From positions 1-64,000 of the forward strand of contig NZ_CADFGE010000013.1 of the NCBI RefSeq assembly GCF_902833645.1: 64,000 nt of DNA, written 5' to 3'. The notes under the pieces are model-generated. The model was not told where the DNA came from, did not search any database, and worked only from the letters and a program-made list of their open reading frames with translations. Position 1 is the stretch's first letter; each line of letters starts with the position of its first letter. The position numbers and the translations under genes were made by a program. Origin of the DNA: Paraburkholderia fungorum (GTDB lineage: Bacteria > Pseudomonadota > Gammaproteobacteria > Burkholderiales > Burkholderiaceae). Of this stretch, positions 16,776-26,881 are shown one piece after another.

Positions 16776-17154
16776 AGGTAGCGAGGCACGCGCAAAAAGG
16801 GCGGGCACTTCGTGAGCCGGTGCAACAGCGTCCATTCACGCATCTGGGCACTACTGTCACAGCGCCTGAGATCGGCGCCGGCAAAAAAGTAGGGGGCGCG
16901 CGATCCCAATCTGGACGAGCTTTAGAATACCTACCGTTGTGTAAAGAGCGCTTACTCCGACTTGGCAGCGGCGCCATGCGTCGCGCCGAAGGGCTGTAGT
17001 TTGTTCCAAAGCGGGCGTCCGATCGTCTGCCCAATGAAAGCGCCAACGCCCGCTTCTGGCCGAGAGTTGCCCGATGCGGTCGGCATACGTTGGCCACAAT
17101 CTTTCTTGGCTCCCGTCGACGGGCGTCGGTCGAGGGCCTAATTTTAAGAGCGAA

Positions 17155-17272
17155 TTGACGAATTTATTTCGCGCCCGGCAACCCCATACTGAGTATGGAT
17201 CGCCACGCTATTGGGGCGCACGAAGCCCCGAGTTGACAACTTTATAGTCGCAACGTTGACACCTTTAATGCG
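17155..17272. repeat. TTGAC-type terminal repeats (copy 1)
   Basis: TTGACGAATTTATTTCGCG occurs at 17155-17173. A tandem pair with a 23-bp period follows at 17233-17272, its units starting TTGACAACTTTATAGTCGC and TTGACACCTTTAATGCG. A 40-bp segment at 41337-41376 matches the second block at 31 of 40 positions in the same orientation. Arrays like this often mark transposon ends. The YfdX-like gene to the right lacks its 5' end, consistent with an old insertion or deletion boundary here. Confidence 0.5.
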
Positions 17273-17307
17273 TTCTACGCGAGTCCGACCTGAAACCGCC
17301 GCCTTCA

Positions 17308-17730
17308 ATGAACGCGCAACCCGGCGCGGCAAAAAATACGACGCCGGTTTCGTGGCTGCCAGTAGGGGCCGACGTGACCGTAACCGATGACTTTTCCGCA
17401 AAGCCGGCACAGAGCAAAGCAGTTGCATCTGCAAACGAGCAGTTGAAGAAAGGAAAACCAGACGCCGCAGTCAAGGTGCTCAGTCTGGCGGATGTCAATG
17501 TTGCGTACACGATGGCGGTCGTGCCGATTAAGCAGACCGTGGCGGATATCGACAAGGCTGCCGGCCTGCTCGCTGCGGACAAATACTACGAGGCGGATCA
17601 GGTTATGAAGAAGGTGCAGGACAGCGTCCGGTATGACTGGGTCGACGTGAAGGCGTTACCTGGCCAGAGTGCCGTTCCCGCGAAGAGCGCCAGTAGCGCC
17701 GCGGCTTCGGGGACGACCGTGGCGAAATGA
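17308..17730 (+). pseudogene. YfdX-family protein, 5'-truncated
   Basis: The 140 codons from 17308 match the C-terminal two-thirds of YfdX proteins: ADVNVAYTMAVVPIKQTVAD and KYYEADQVMKKVQDSVRYD. Intact family members are about 210 residues and secreted, but no signal peptide is present and the frame continues upstream without a start into the TTGAC repeats. YfdX is an acid-stress/multidrug-response protein of unclear function. A translated short form from the internal ATG cannot be excluded. Confidence 0.65.
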
Positions 17731-17904
17731 AATATCGAGGAAGCGGCAGTTATTCTGGCGTCGACTTCGGCGCCGGTATTTGCGCACCAACCGACGGGTC
17801 CGCTCGTGCAGTTCCCGGTCTCCAAGTTGGTTACGCTGTCTTTAAAGGCGGGTGAGCATCGCAATAGGTTCGATCTGATGCCAACTGCGAAGGAAAGTAG
17901 GTAA
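17731..17904 (+). pseudogene. Possible secreted-protein remnant
   Basis: A short frame encodes NIEEAAVILASTSAPVFAHQ, resembling the end of a signal peptide and a mature N-terminus, then about 35 more residues to a stop. There is no start codon or ribosome site in this frame. An overlapping frame from ATG 17728 gives 42 residues with no recognisable feature. Probably the leftover of a secreted gene that followed yfdX. Confidence 0.25.
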
Positions 17905-18097
17905 AACACTCCCCGGACCGCGCGCTGCACGCGCGCGGACTTCACCGGAACATCCGTTTGACCAGGGCCACGCGATAGTCCGAGTGTCCAGAGAAACTAA
18001 CTTTCATCAACCCGTGTCGGATTACATCAATTTTTCATGTTCCACGCCTGACCCGGCGGCGCCTGACGTATGAACGTGATGTTCGCTCAAGTGCCCG

Positions 18098-18670
18098 TCA
18101 TGCGGATCTGGCGACCGGCTCCCGTGCTTTGGTCGGGTCAAAGTCTGCCCATGCGCCCCGTTGCCATAGCCCTGAAGCGCGCTCAATGTCCATCGCGTCG
18201 CACTCTTCGAGAGTTTCAATGACGGTATCCATGTTTGTCTGTTGAGTATGTATCGCGATCAGCACACCTGACTGGCGAGCATTCTCAAAATTCGCTAACG
18301 ATGTCTTCGAATTTTGACGCGCGGTCCGTGTATGGGACATAGCGCCGGACAACGAGCCCAGATAACCGCCGACTGCAGCCGCAACCGCGATAATGATCCA
18401 TGGTGCGTTGAGCCCGAAGCGTATAGCCACTCCGGCGCCTGCGCCAACCAGCACGCCGATCACGACGCCTTTTCCCGCGCCTTTCGGAGCCTCCGCTGAC
18501 CCTTCGTCGGTCATCGAATCTCCGCCGATCGGGGTTCGCGCATGCTGCCCATGTTCTGTTACATAGACAATCGACAATTCTTCTTTCGTCACACCCGTGG
18601 CCTGCAGCCTGACGGACGCGTCTTCCGCCTTTTCGAATGTGTCGAATCTCGCGGCAATGATAAGCGACAT
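18098..18670 (-). CDS. Hypothetical glycine-zipper membrane protein
   Basis: This 190-residue protein starts MSLIIAARFDTFEKAEDASV, a ferredoxin-like fold seen in general-stress (17M-like) proteins that sense or bind small ligands. A Gly-rich hydrophobic region follows (GVVIGVLVGAGAGVAIRFG and IIIAVAAAVGGYLGSLSGAM, about 70-112), which should insert in a membrane. The C-terminal half repeats the mixed alpha/beta pattern (SGVLIAIHTQ). Similar proteins with a central glycine zipper are common and uncharacterised in Burkholderiales. A stress-related role is inference. Confidence 0.65.
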   Translation of the reverse strand: MSLIIAARFDTFEKAEDASVRLQATGVTKEELSIVYVTEHGQHARTPIGGDSMTDEGSAEAPKGAGKGVVIGVLVGAGAGVAIRFGLNAPWIIIAVAAAVGGYLGSLSGAMSHTRTARQNSKTSLANFENARQSGVLIAIHTQQTNMDTVIETLEECDAMDIERASGLWQRGAWADFDPTKAREPVARSA

Positions 18671-18967
18671 AGATAATCCCTGGTCTGAATTAAGCGGACA
18701 TAAGCAAAAAATGGGTCGGCCGATGATGCTGCTGCAGCATGATTCGAGCCCACCAATTCATTCGGAGCGAATCCGGATTTCACGGGGACGTAACAGTGCC
18801 TGTCGCCCAAATCCATCTGCACTATCGGAGATGTCTGGGCACTGTCCACCGCGCTGTGTGCCGCTGTCGTATCCATAGTTACAGACTGAAGACCATCTCG
18901 CGACGGTCCTACCGCAAACTCTTCCAAAAAGTCGTAAGCGATCCGTGCGATCGCCGCCGGTCACCGG

Positions 18968-20200
18968 TCACATTATCAGCCCCAGGTCGTTCCGGATGGC
19001 CAGCAGCTTTTCGAACATGGCGTCGGCTTCGTCACGACGCCCCTGGAGGCTAATATTTTCGACAAGCCAGAAACTGCATGCGAGAAAACTTCCTTCGCCA
19101 GACTTCAAATTGTCGTGCATTGTTTCGATCCTGTAGCGGCTTACGAAGCCAGTTGTGACCAGTTCCTGTTCGATCGCTGCTACCGTGCCCCTTATACGAT
19201 CGTCCTCTGGCGGCAGAAAACCCACTATTGCCATCAGTAAAAGGCTTGCGTCGAGTGCTGTGCCCTCATGCTCCTGAACGAACGTGTTGCGCTGCTTACT
19301 GAAACCCCTGGCATAGACTCCTGCATGAATTTCACCGCGCAGTCCGCGCCAAGGGTCAAGCGGACCCGTCAGATCAAACTGCTCTGCCGACTGGATTGCG
19401 CGGTCGACCGCGACCCAGCACATCACCTTTGAATACGTGAAATTCCGCCTGCCGCCGCGCGTCTCCCAGATCCCCTCATCGCGGCTCCGCCAGATCGCTT
19501 CAAGGTGCCCGATCAGTGTCATCTGAACGTTCCAAGCGGCGGCGTCGTCGGGCAACCCAGCTACCCGGGCCTCGTGCAACGCATTCATGATTTCGCCAAA
19601 TACGTCCAGCTGAAGCTGATCAGCGGCCGCGTTGCCGATGCGTACGGGAACCGCTCCTTCATAACCGACAAGCCTATCGCATTCCCATTCAGGCAGACGG
19701 TGCTCACCAGCAACGCCGTACATTATTTGCAATTGCCCCGGAGACCCCGCGATCGCCCTCACCAACCAGTCACGCCACCGGGCAGCCTCGTCGAAGTTGC
19801 CGCCGCGCATCAATGCACGCAATGTAAGCGTGGCATCCCGAAGCCAGCAATATCGATAGTCCCAATTGCGATCACCGCCGGCGGCTTAGGGCAGAGAGGT
19901 CGTCAATGCGGCGACGATCCCGCCCGTCGGCTCAAATTCAAGCGCCCGGAGGGTGATAAGAGATCGTTGTAGGGCATCTCTGTACTTTTCCGCGAGCGTT
20001 GCTGCGTGCCGACCACGCCGGCCACACCACCGTCGTGTCCGAAAGACGCTTGCGCGCGTCGCGCGGGGAAGGTATCGGTTCGTACGACCTTCCATATTGC
20101 AGCGAGAAATGCACCTCCTCTACTTCCCCGACGACATAATCACTGCAAATTGCCAGGTCCGAGTTGTGCAGGTCCGCACGGGTCCCGAGAACCACCATAG
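18968..20200 (-). pseudogene. GH15 glucoamylase/trehalase-like pseudogene
   Basis: The minus strand is homologous to the intact GH15 gene at 26882-28669. Recognisable blocks are HFSLQYGRSYEPIP, then RSLITLRALEFEPTGGIVAA, NWDYRYCWLRDATLTLRAL, YSKVMCWVAVDRAIQ and LLAIRNDLGLI. There are three lesions: a frameshift near 20000, a TAA stop at 19886-19888 where the family has Glu (LPE), and loss of the last 50 or so codons after 18968. The N-terminal third is absent beyond about 20200, where it meets a cytochrome c pseudogene on the other strand. Confidence 0.88.
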
Positions 20201-20202
20201 CG

Positions 20203-20985
20203 ATGCAGGCACAGCGCCGCCAGCGAAATCGACGACGGCGGGCGCCGGAAAAATGTTCGTCCCGCCCTCTGAAGAAACGATGCCGACCAATGATTCTGGC
20301 AAATCGGTAAAACTGGGGGAAGAGATTTTCACGCACACCCAGGAATTCGCCGGCAAATATGTGGGCAACTCGCTTAACTGCGGCAGTTGTCATCTTGATG
20401 CCGGACGGAAAGCGAACTCGACTCCTCTGTGGGCTTGCCGAACGCATGCAGGGCCGCTTCTGGTACAGCATGAACGGCAAAGCGCTGCCGTTGGGGGATC
20501 CTGCGCTCGTTGCATTTGAGACGTACGCGTACTGGCTCGCTAAAAGGTGCGCCGCTGGGAGAAAGGTCGCTGGACGCGGTTATCCGAAGCTTGCGGCGCC
20601 CCCGCAGAAGGCAGACTTCACGAGAGGTACGCAGGTCTATGCGCAGCATTGCGCGTTGTGCCACGGCGCCGACGGCCAGGGTCAGTCGACCAATGGAAAG
20701 ACCGTGTTTCCGCCGCTATGGGGTGAACACTCTTTCAACTGGGGAGCGGGCATGCATGAGATCCAGAACGCAGCGGGTTTTTATCAGGCGAACACGCCGT
20801 TCGCACTGGGTGACACGCTGACCGACCAGCGGGCGTGGGACGTAGCAACGTTTATGGACAGTCACGAGCGACCACTGGATCCGCTCTTCGCAGGGTCTGT
20901 GGAGGCGACGCGCGCGAAAAACCACGACTCACCGAGTTCGATGTACGGAAAAGCCGTTAATGGACATGTTCTCGGAAGTCCCTGA
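20203..20985 (+). pseudogene. Dihaem cytochrome c (TsdA-like) pseudogene
   Basis: Blocks KMFVPPSEETMPTNDSGK and LNCGSCHLDAGRK lie in one frame up to about 20430. They continue in another frame with AERMQGRFWYSMNGKALPLG, CALCHGADGQGQS and FNWGAGMHEIQNAAGFYQ. The sequence parallels the intact cytochrome gene at 54626-55630 throughout. Between the blocks about 25 codons (the YPAYR region) are missing and the frame shifts. No signal peptide remains. Both haem motifs (CGSCH, CALCH) survive, so the decay is recent. Confidence 0.88.
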
Positions 20986-21681
20986 AATCGCGAGTTGAAG
21001 TTTCAATCCAATATCGCGGTACTCACAGATGCGATAGCGCAGACCAAGTTAACATTGTCACCATTGCGCCAATAATATCGTCAACTCGCACCGTACCGCG
21101 ACCAGGTTCAGCCCCTGGCCTCGTCGCAAAAGGGTTTGCGGACGCGAAATAAAAGTGTCACTGGCAAAACTCGGTCCGGCGACAACGTTAGGGCGATTTC
21201 ATGAATTTGTGCCCCGTGAGTCGAGCTTCCATGATGCGACCTGTTCTGCTCGATCCACTCCGGTTCTTGCTTTGCAATTCCTCGTTGCGGCGATGCTCGC
21301 CGGCAGCGACGCGTGCAGACCGATCGAGTCCCATAGACGTGCGCTGGGTGAAAGTCCGTTCTCAGCTCAACGGCCGCCTCCTGTGATGGAGATGGATTAA
21401 TCGCGCTTTGCTGATCTGTTTCAGATTGCTTCGGAATGCGAGACCTTATACGTTACATGCATTGCCCCAAAAAAAACCGCAGATTTGTATTTGATTAGGC
21501 TTCCTATAAGTTGATCATATTTATGTAAAATAGTTTAAATGGATGTTGCAGGCGCTGGGACAAATGAGTATCTGTTTTTGACGTCAAGACGATCCGAGTC
21601 GTTTCTCCTGATGGAAAAATAAGAAAATCCTAAAAATATATACCGTGACGTGTTGACATCAAGCGTTAATGGTGAGTGCCG
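20986..21681. other. Gene-free stretch with AT-rich block
   Basis: No gene is recognisable. From about 21420 to 21660 the sequence is clearly AT-rich compared with the window (runs such as AAAAATATATA and TTTATGTAAAATAG). It lies downstream of cyoD, which is transcribed towards it, so it is not the cyo promoter. It could be foreign DNA or hold a promoter for something lost. Confidence 0.4.
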
Positions 21682-22014
21682 CTAGGTCATGCTCATGCGC
21701 TGCGCGAGGCTTGCCATGATCCATACTGTTCCGGCCACCATGATTCCCAGCAGCAATGCCGAAAAAAGGATGAGTTGAAGGTCTTCGCGCTGATGTGAAA
21801 AACTAATGTGGAGGAAAAAGCGAAAGTGCACGCATATCTGAACCAGTGCGAAAGCACTGATCGCGATCAGTAAATTGGGGCGCGAGATTGCGTGCCAGTG
21901 CACAAGGGCGAAGGGTACAAGCGTTAATACCAAGGCGAAACCAGCGCCGTTGCGGTAGCTATGTAATTCCCGACGTTCGTCCTGCGCCGCGTCGGGGTGG
22001 ATCGGTTCGTTCAT
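21682..22014 (-). CDS. cyoD: Cytochrome bo quinol oxidase subunit IV
   Basis: This 110-residue protein starts at ATG 22014 inside the stop of cyoC (4-bp overlap). It has three transmembrane helices and the family segments SYRNGAGFALVLTLVPFALV, then ISAFALVQICVHFRFFLH. CyoD stabilises the CuB site during assembly of the oxidase. Its position last in the cyoABCD order and the tight overlaps show co-transcription. Confidence 0.93.
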   Translation of the reverse strand: MNEPIHPDAAQDERRELHSYRNGAGFALVLTLVPFALVHWHAISRPNLLIAISAFALVQICVHFRFFLHISFSHQREDLQLILFSALLLGIMVAGTVWIMASLAQRMSMT

Positions 22015-22634
22015 GTCAGCCCCCCAAGATAAACCACTGAAAAGATGGCGACCCAGACAATGTCGAGGAAATGCCAAAAGAGCGCCAGCCGCATGATGCC
22101 TATCTTCACGGCTGTATCGACGCCGTAACGCGCAATCTGGCCCACCAGGCAAAGCAACCAAATGCATCCACCGAGCACGTGCAGCCCGTGTAGGGGGACG
22201 AGTCCAAAGAAAGCGGACAGGTAACCGCTTCGGCCCGGACCGCCGCCTTTGGCTAGCATCGCGCTGAAATCGTGCAGCTCGAAGCCTAGAAACACAACTC
22301 CAAGCAACACGGTCGCGGTGAGCCACGCGATCAATCGCAGCGTACCGCGCTTGTACTTGAGTGCGAGCGAAGCCATACCGAACGTTGTGCTACTCGCAAG
22401 GAGCAACACAGTTTCGATAAAAGCACTGTTGATGTCGAAGAGTTGATGCGGGCCAGGACCACCTGCAGTCGAATTCAGCGATGTTGCATAAGAGGCGAAC
22501 ACCATGCCGAACAAGATGGCGTCGCTCATCAGGAACACCCAGAAACCGAACATTAGGTTCTCGGCCTCGGCGTCGTCGACACCGTGGGCGCTCGTCAGAT
22601 TCAGCCCTGGATACTTTGCCCCGGGACGGCTCAT
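22011..22634 (-). CDS. cyoC: Cytochrome bo quinol oxidase subunit III
   Basis: This 207-residue membrane protein has five transmembrane helices and the CyoC signature around FGFWVFLMSDAILFGMVFAS, GLVPLHGLHVLGGCIWL and ALFWHFLDIVWVAIFSVVYL. It is part of the bo-type ubiquinol oxidase. It overlaps cyoB (4 bp) upstream and cyoD downstream. Confidence 0.95.
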   Translation of the reverse strand: MSRPGAKYPGLNLTSAHGVDDAEAENLMFGFWVFLMSDAILFGMVFASYATSLNSTAGGPGPHQLFDINSAFIETVLLLASSTTFGMASLALKYKRGTLRLIAWLTATVLLGVVFLGFELHDFSAMLAKGGGPGRSGYLSAFFGLVPLHGLHVLGGCIWLLCLVGQIARYGVDTAVKIGIMRLALFWHFLDIVWVAIFSVVYLGGLT

Positions 22635-24742
22635 AGCGTAATCCGATCTGGTTCGCGACCAGCAAGGCCGTCGTTAAGCGGTGCGCGTTCGTCGGCGCGG
22701 GTCACCGGCATAGCCGCCGCGACGGCATCGAGCCAGCGATGGTGCTCCGCCTGCACCTCCGCTGCGCAAATAATGCGAGAAGTGTCGCGAGCAAAACCGC
22801 GCACGATCATCGCCGCAATAGCGACTGTGAATGCGAGAAGGGTTATCCAGCCGATCTGCCAAACCAGGCCAAAGGCCAGCACGAATCCAACGATCCCAAC
22901 GACCGGACCCATCGCACTGTTCTTCGGCACGACAATGTCCTCGTAAGCGTCGAGTCGGCGGAAGGCGGTGCCGCCCTCTTTAGCGAGCGTGAACGCATCG
23001 CGGTCGGTGACGACCGGAATTGCTGCAAAATTATATTCAGGCGGCGGAGCAGACACCGACCATTCGAGACTTCGTCCATCCCACGGGTCGCCGGCGAACA
23101 CGTGGTTCGCCTCGCGCTGCCGGATCGATACCCACAATTGCGCGATCAGCAGGCCGAGCGCAACGACGACGAGCGCCGCACCAACCAGCGCGACTCCTTC
23201 GAGCGGCACGTAGCGGGCATCCGAATAGGCGACGGTACGACGCGGCATGCCCATCAGCCCCAACGCATACAGCGGAAAGAACGCCAACATGAAGCCGATA
23301 ATCCAGCAAAAGGCCGATGCCCTTCCCAAACCTTCAACGAGACGAAAGCCAAATGCCTTGGGAAACCAGTAGTGGTACGCGGCTATCATGCCGAACAACA
23401 GGCCTGGCACGGCCACGTTATGAAAGTGCGCCACGAGGAAGACGCTGTTGTGTACCTGATAGTCAATGCCAGGGTCCGCGAGCAGGATGCCACTCATGCC
23501 GCCCAATACGAAGAGCAGCATAAAGCCGATCGAATAGATCATCGGCACAGTGAAGCGGATGCGACCACGGAACATCGTCGCCATCCAATCGTAGATTTTC
23601 ACGCCTGTTGGAATGCCGATCAGCATTGAGGCAATACCGAACGCCGCGTTGATGTTCGCGCTTTGCCCCATAGTGAAGAAATGGTGCAGCCAGACCGTGA
23701 ACGACAGGATCGCGATAGCCATCGTTGCCATCACGAGAGTTCGGTAGCCAAACAGCATCTTGCTGGAGAAAGTGGAGATGACTTCGGAATAAACGCCGAA
23801 CGCAGGCAGGATCAGGATGTAAACCTCGGGATGCCCGAAGAGCCAGAACAGGTTGGCGAAGTGCATCATATTGCCGCCCAGCTCATTAGTGAAGAAGTGG
23901 AAGCCGAAATACCGGTCGAGCGCAAGCTGTGCTGTTGCCACTGTCAGTGGCGGCATCGCAAAGATCATCAGGATGCTGGTGCACAGCGCCGTCCACGAGA
24001 ACAGCGGCATGCGCATGAAGTTCATGCCAGGCGCGCGTGCTTTGTAGATCGTCACTGCGAAGTTGATTCCGCTGAAGGTCGAGCCCAGCGACGCGAGCGA
24101 GAGCGACCAGATCCAGTAGTCGGGACCCACGCCGGGACTGAACGTGGCCTCGGTATAAGGCGGATAGCCGAACCATCCGCCTGTTGAAAAAGTGCCGAGA
24201 CACAGCGAGATCATTACGAGCGTCGCGCCGGCCGCGGTCAGGCCGAGACTAACCGAATTGAGCAAAGGGAACGCGACGTCGCGCGCGCCGATCTGCAGCG
24301 GCATAACGTAGTTGATCATGCCAGTAAGGAATGGCATCGCCATGAAGAAGATCATGATGGTGCCGTGCGTACTGAACAGCTGCGCGAAATGGTCCGGTGA
24401 CAGGAACCCTCCCCCCAGCCCGAACGCCTGTTGGGTGCGCATCAGCAACGCTTCGATCAGCGCACGGGAGAGCATAACGAAGGCGAGCACCACATACATA
24501 ATGCCGATCTTTTTGTGATCGGGGCTCGTCAGCCATTCGTTCCAGAGCACGCCCCACTTCCGATAACGTGTGATAAAAACGATACTCATGATTGCGCCGA
24601 TGCCTACCAAGGAGGCCGCGCCTGTTCCGATCAGGCCGTTGATCACGTTAGTACGGGTTGGGTCCTGCACCATTTCCCAGAACGGCAGCGCGTCGAGGCT
24701 CAACCGTCCCAGCGGATGCGCGAAGAGATCGAGCGGGCTCAT
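22631..24742 (-). CDS. cyoB: Cytochrome bo quinol oxidase subunit I
   Basis: This 703-residue protein is the catalytic subunit that reduces O2 to water and pumps protons. It contains the CuB/tyrosine motif GHPEVYILILPAFG, the HH pair in WLHHFFTMG and the haem ligands in VAHFHNVAVPG. Helices number about 15. It is longer than E. coli CyoB (663), mainly through a C-terminal extension ending after HHRWLDAVAAAMPV. The N-terminal LFAHPLGRLSLDALPFWEM is typical of CyoB rather than CtaD. Starts inside the cyoA stop. Confidence 0.97.
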   Translation of the reverse strand: MSPLDLFAHPLGRLSLDALPFWEMVQDPTRTNVINGLIGTGAASLVGIGAIMSIVFITRYRKWGVLWNEWLTSPDHKKIGIMYVVLAFVMLSRALIEALLMRTQQAFGLGGGFLSPDHFAQLFSTHGTIMIFFMAMPFLTGMINYVMPLQIGARDVAFPLLNSVSLGLTAAGATLVMISLCLGTFSTGGWFGYPPYTEATFSPGVGPDYWIWSLSLASLGSTFSGINFAVTIYKARAPGMNFMRMPLFSWTALCTSILMIFAMPPLTVATAQLALDRYFGFHFFTNELGGNMMHFANLFWLFGHPEVYILILPAFGVYSEVISTFSSKMLFGYRTLVMATMAIAILSFTVWLHHFFTMGQSANINAAFGIASMLIGIPTGVKIYDWMATMFRGRIRFTVPMIYSIGFMLLFVLGGMSGILLADPGIDYQVHNSVFLVAHFHNVAVPGLLFGMIAAYHYWFPKAFGFRLVEGLGRASAFCWIIGFMLAFFPLYALGLMGMPRRTVAYSDARYVPLEGVALVGAALVVVALGLLIAQLWVSIRQREANHVFAGDPWDGRSLEWSVSAPPPEYNFAAIPVVTDRDAFTLAKEGGTAFRRLDAYEDIVVPKNSAMGPVVGIVGFVLAFGLVWQIGWITLLAFTVAIAAMIVRGFARDTSRIICAAEVQAEHHRWLDAVAAAMPVTRADERAPLNDGLAGREPDRITL

Positions 24743-25686
24743 GGCTTATGCTCCATGGAAGGCACTGTGTTTGCGACGGGCATGCCTTTCGCAGCCGGAG
24801 GTTTGGACCCTGACATGGTTGTTAAAACGACGCTTGAGAAGATGTCTTGGGTCGCATGGTTAAAAGAGACGCTCACGTCGCCGGGGTTTCGTCCAAGCGC
24901 TTTCATCAGTTGTGCATGAGTCGTGCGCGCTGAAATCGTTTTCAGAGTATTGCTATCGAGCGGCATGCCATCGGTTCGGCTGAGCGTGACCCAGTCATTG
25001 AATGCGTCAGATGCCATCGCGACAGCGATAAAGCGTTGCTGATGGAAACCGTCGCCGTTATACATGGTGTTTTCTCCCATAAAGCGCCCGGGCCGGTCAG
25101 CCTGCAAATGCAACTGGGTCACCATACCGCCCATCGCGTAGATCTGGCCGCCGAGTGCGGGGATCAGCAACGACTGCATCACTGTTGCTGACGTGAGTTG
25201 CATCGCCACCGGCCTTCCGACAGGTAGCGCCAGGACACCGATGCTCGCCACGCCTTGATCGGGATATATGAAGAGCCACTTCCAGTCGTATCCGATCACG
25301 AGAACACGAAGGGGCGACTTATCGGAGACGATAGGTCGGTACGGGTCGAGCGCATGTGTACTACGCCAGACGAGCGTCGCCAGAAAGACCGCGATAACCG
25401 CCGGACCGCTCCACGCGGCTATCTCCAGCAAATTTGAGTATCCCCACTTAGGGGAATAGCGCGAAGACGTCGCGCCATATCGATAACGCCAGGCGAGCCA
25501 GGGAATAAGTATGAAGATCGGCAATGCAACAAAGACTGCGAGCAGTACCACCATCTCAACAAAGTGGGTGCGCTGGGTAGCCGCCACCGACCCCTGAGGA
25601 TCAAGGAAGCTAAAATGAATAGCGCCCAGCATAGGCACTGTTGAGATCACGACGCCACGACGGAAGACCTCGATAATTAGACGCAA
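24739..25686 (-). CDS. cyoA: Cytochrome bo quinol oxidase subunit II
   Basis: The protein (about 315 residues from the TTG at 25686; the frame stays open to an ATG at 25836) has two transmembrane helices and a periplasmic cupredoxin domain. The segment VIGYDWKWLFIYPDQGVAS and the absence of CuA Cys/His ligands identify a quinol rather than cytochrome c oxidase. Unlike usual CyoA, no lipobox Cys precedes the FLDPQG segment, so the start and anchoring are uncertain. Downstream genes overlap by 4 bp each. No haem-O synthase (cyoE) is present here. Confidence 0.92.
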   Translation of the reverse strand: MRLIIEVFRRGVVISTVPMLGAIHFSFLDPQGSVAATQRTHFVEMVVLLAVFVALPIFILIPWLAWRYRYGATSSRYSPKWGYSNLLEIAAWSGPAVIAVFLATLVWRSTHALDPYRPIVSDKSPLRVLVIGYDWKWLFIYPDQGVASIGVLALPVGRPVAMQLTSATVMQSLLIPALGGQIYAMGGMVTQLHLQADRPGRFMGENTMYNGDGFHQQRFIAVAMASDAFNDWVTLSRTDGMPLDSNTLKTISARTTHAQLMKALGRNPGDVSVSFNHATQDIFSSVVLTTMSGSKPPAAKGMPVANTVPSMEHKP

Positions 25687-25954
25687 GGTCGAAGCAACCA
25701 ATGGCGCATCTAACCAGATCGACCTGGTTTGCCCCTTACGATGACACTGCTGGTTGCTTTTAATCACAATTGTTCCAATAAAACGGGAAGTCTGCAAAAG
25801 CAGCGATAGCCGACGACATCGCAGAGTCGGGCACATGGGCGGCGACCTTGTCCCCTGCCTCCGGGGTACGTCCCTGCAATTATCTTCTGATCAAGGACCG
25901 GGACGGATCGCTTTCTGCCGAACGCCATTCGCTTTACCGCCAGATCTATGGATC

Positions 25955-26830
25955 CTAGCCCCCAGTCGCGAAACCCGGATATAACGTCATCCCGCCATCT
26001 ACAAAGAGCGTCGCACCAGTTACGTAATCGGCGGCATCGGATGCCAACCAGACCGCAGCCTGCGCAATGTCATCAGGTTCCCCGATGCGCTTGTAGGGGA
26101 CCAAGGTCATCAAGTCGGCATAAGCCTCCGACGTGCTCCACGCTTGTGTATTGATCGGCGTCCGAATGGCCCCCGGCGCAATGCTGTTGACGCGGATGCG
26201 GTAAGGCGCAACCTCTTGGGCAAGACTTTTCATGAGCAGCATGACACCGCCCTTAGACGCCGCATAGTTGGCATGACCCGCCCAGGGGATCTCCTGATGC
26301 ACCGAACTCATGCAGAGGATTTTTCCCGCTGCAACGGACACCGCGTCATCGACGCCACGACGCTTGAACTCCCTGACTGCCTCTCTCGTGCACAGGAACT
26401 GGCCGGTCAGGTTGACACCGATCACCCTATTCCATTGATCCAGCGTCATCTTGTCAAACGGCGCGTCACGCTGCAATCCAGCATTGCTCACCACGATGTG
26501 AAGCGTCCCGAAATGTTCGATGGCACGGGCGAACATGGCTTGAACCTGGTCTTCCTTGCTCACATCGGCCTGCAATGCAATTGCACGACGCCCCAAGCGT
26601 TCTATCTCGTGAGCGACCTCCTCTGCTGCCTGCGGATCGGCGACGTAATTGATGACCACGTCCGCACCCGCGCGTGCAAACCCGAGGGCCACGGCCTTGC
26701 CGATGCCAGAATTTGCGCCTGTAACAAGCGCTGGTTGTCCCGCGAGCATTGGATAAGAGGCGGGATGTGGCAATCGGCGAGCGTCAGGAGCTGCCGGGGC
26801 CGAAGGATCCTTCGGGGCTGCATCGGTCAT
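25955..26830 (-). CDS. SDR-family oxidoreductase (glucose 1-dehydrogenase-like)
   Basis: This 291-residue classical-type short-chain dehydrogenase has the NAD(P) motif TGANSGIG (37-44), NAG motif in VVSNAGLQ, the catalytic Ser in CMSSVH and YAASK. Its proline-rich N-terminal extension (SAPAAPDARRLPHPASYP) is typical of the stress-induced YhdF/YdaD-type subgroup. Substrate is probably a sugar or polyol. It lies 51 bp downstream of the GH15 gene on the same strand, so these two and the next SDR may form one operon. Confidence 0.9.
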   Translation of the reverse strand: MTDAAPKDPSAPAAPDARRLPHPASYPMLAGQPALVTGANSGIGKAVALGFARAGADVVINYVADPQAAEEVAHEIERLGRRAIALQADVSKEDQVQAMFARAIEHFGTLHIVVSNAGLQRDAPFDKMTLDQWNRVIGVNLTGQFLCTREAVREFKRRGVDDAVSVAAGKILCMSSVHQEIPWAGHANYAASKGGVMLLMKSLAQEVAPYRIRVNSIAPGAIRTPINTQAWSTSEAYADLMTLVPYKRIGEPDDIAQAAVWLASDAADYVTGATLFVDGGMTLYPGFATGG

Positions 26831-26881
26831 CGAGATCTCGTTGGGTTGATTGATTCGTCTTGGGTGCGGGGATCGCGCGGT

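Noticed and set aside
16573..17097. Minus-strand frame of 174 codons
   Set aside because: Arg/Ala-rich, overlaps the old yellow enzyme remnant on the other strand; no family signal.
22739..23629. Plus-strand frame opposite cyoB
   Set aside because: Antisense shadow of a conserved oxidase subunit.
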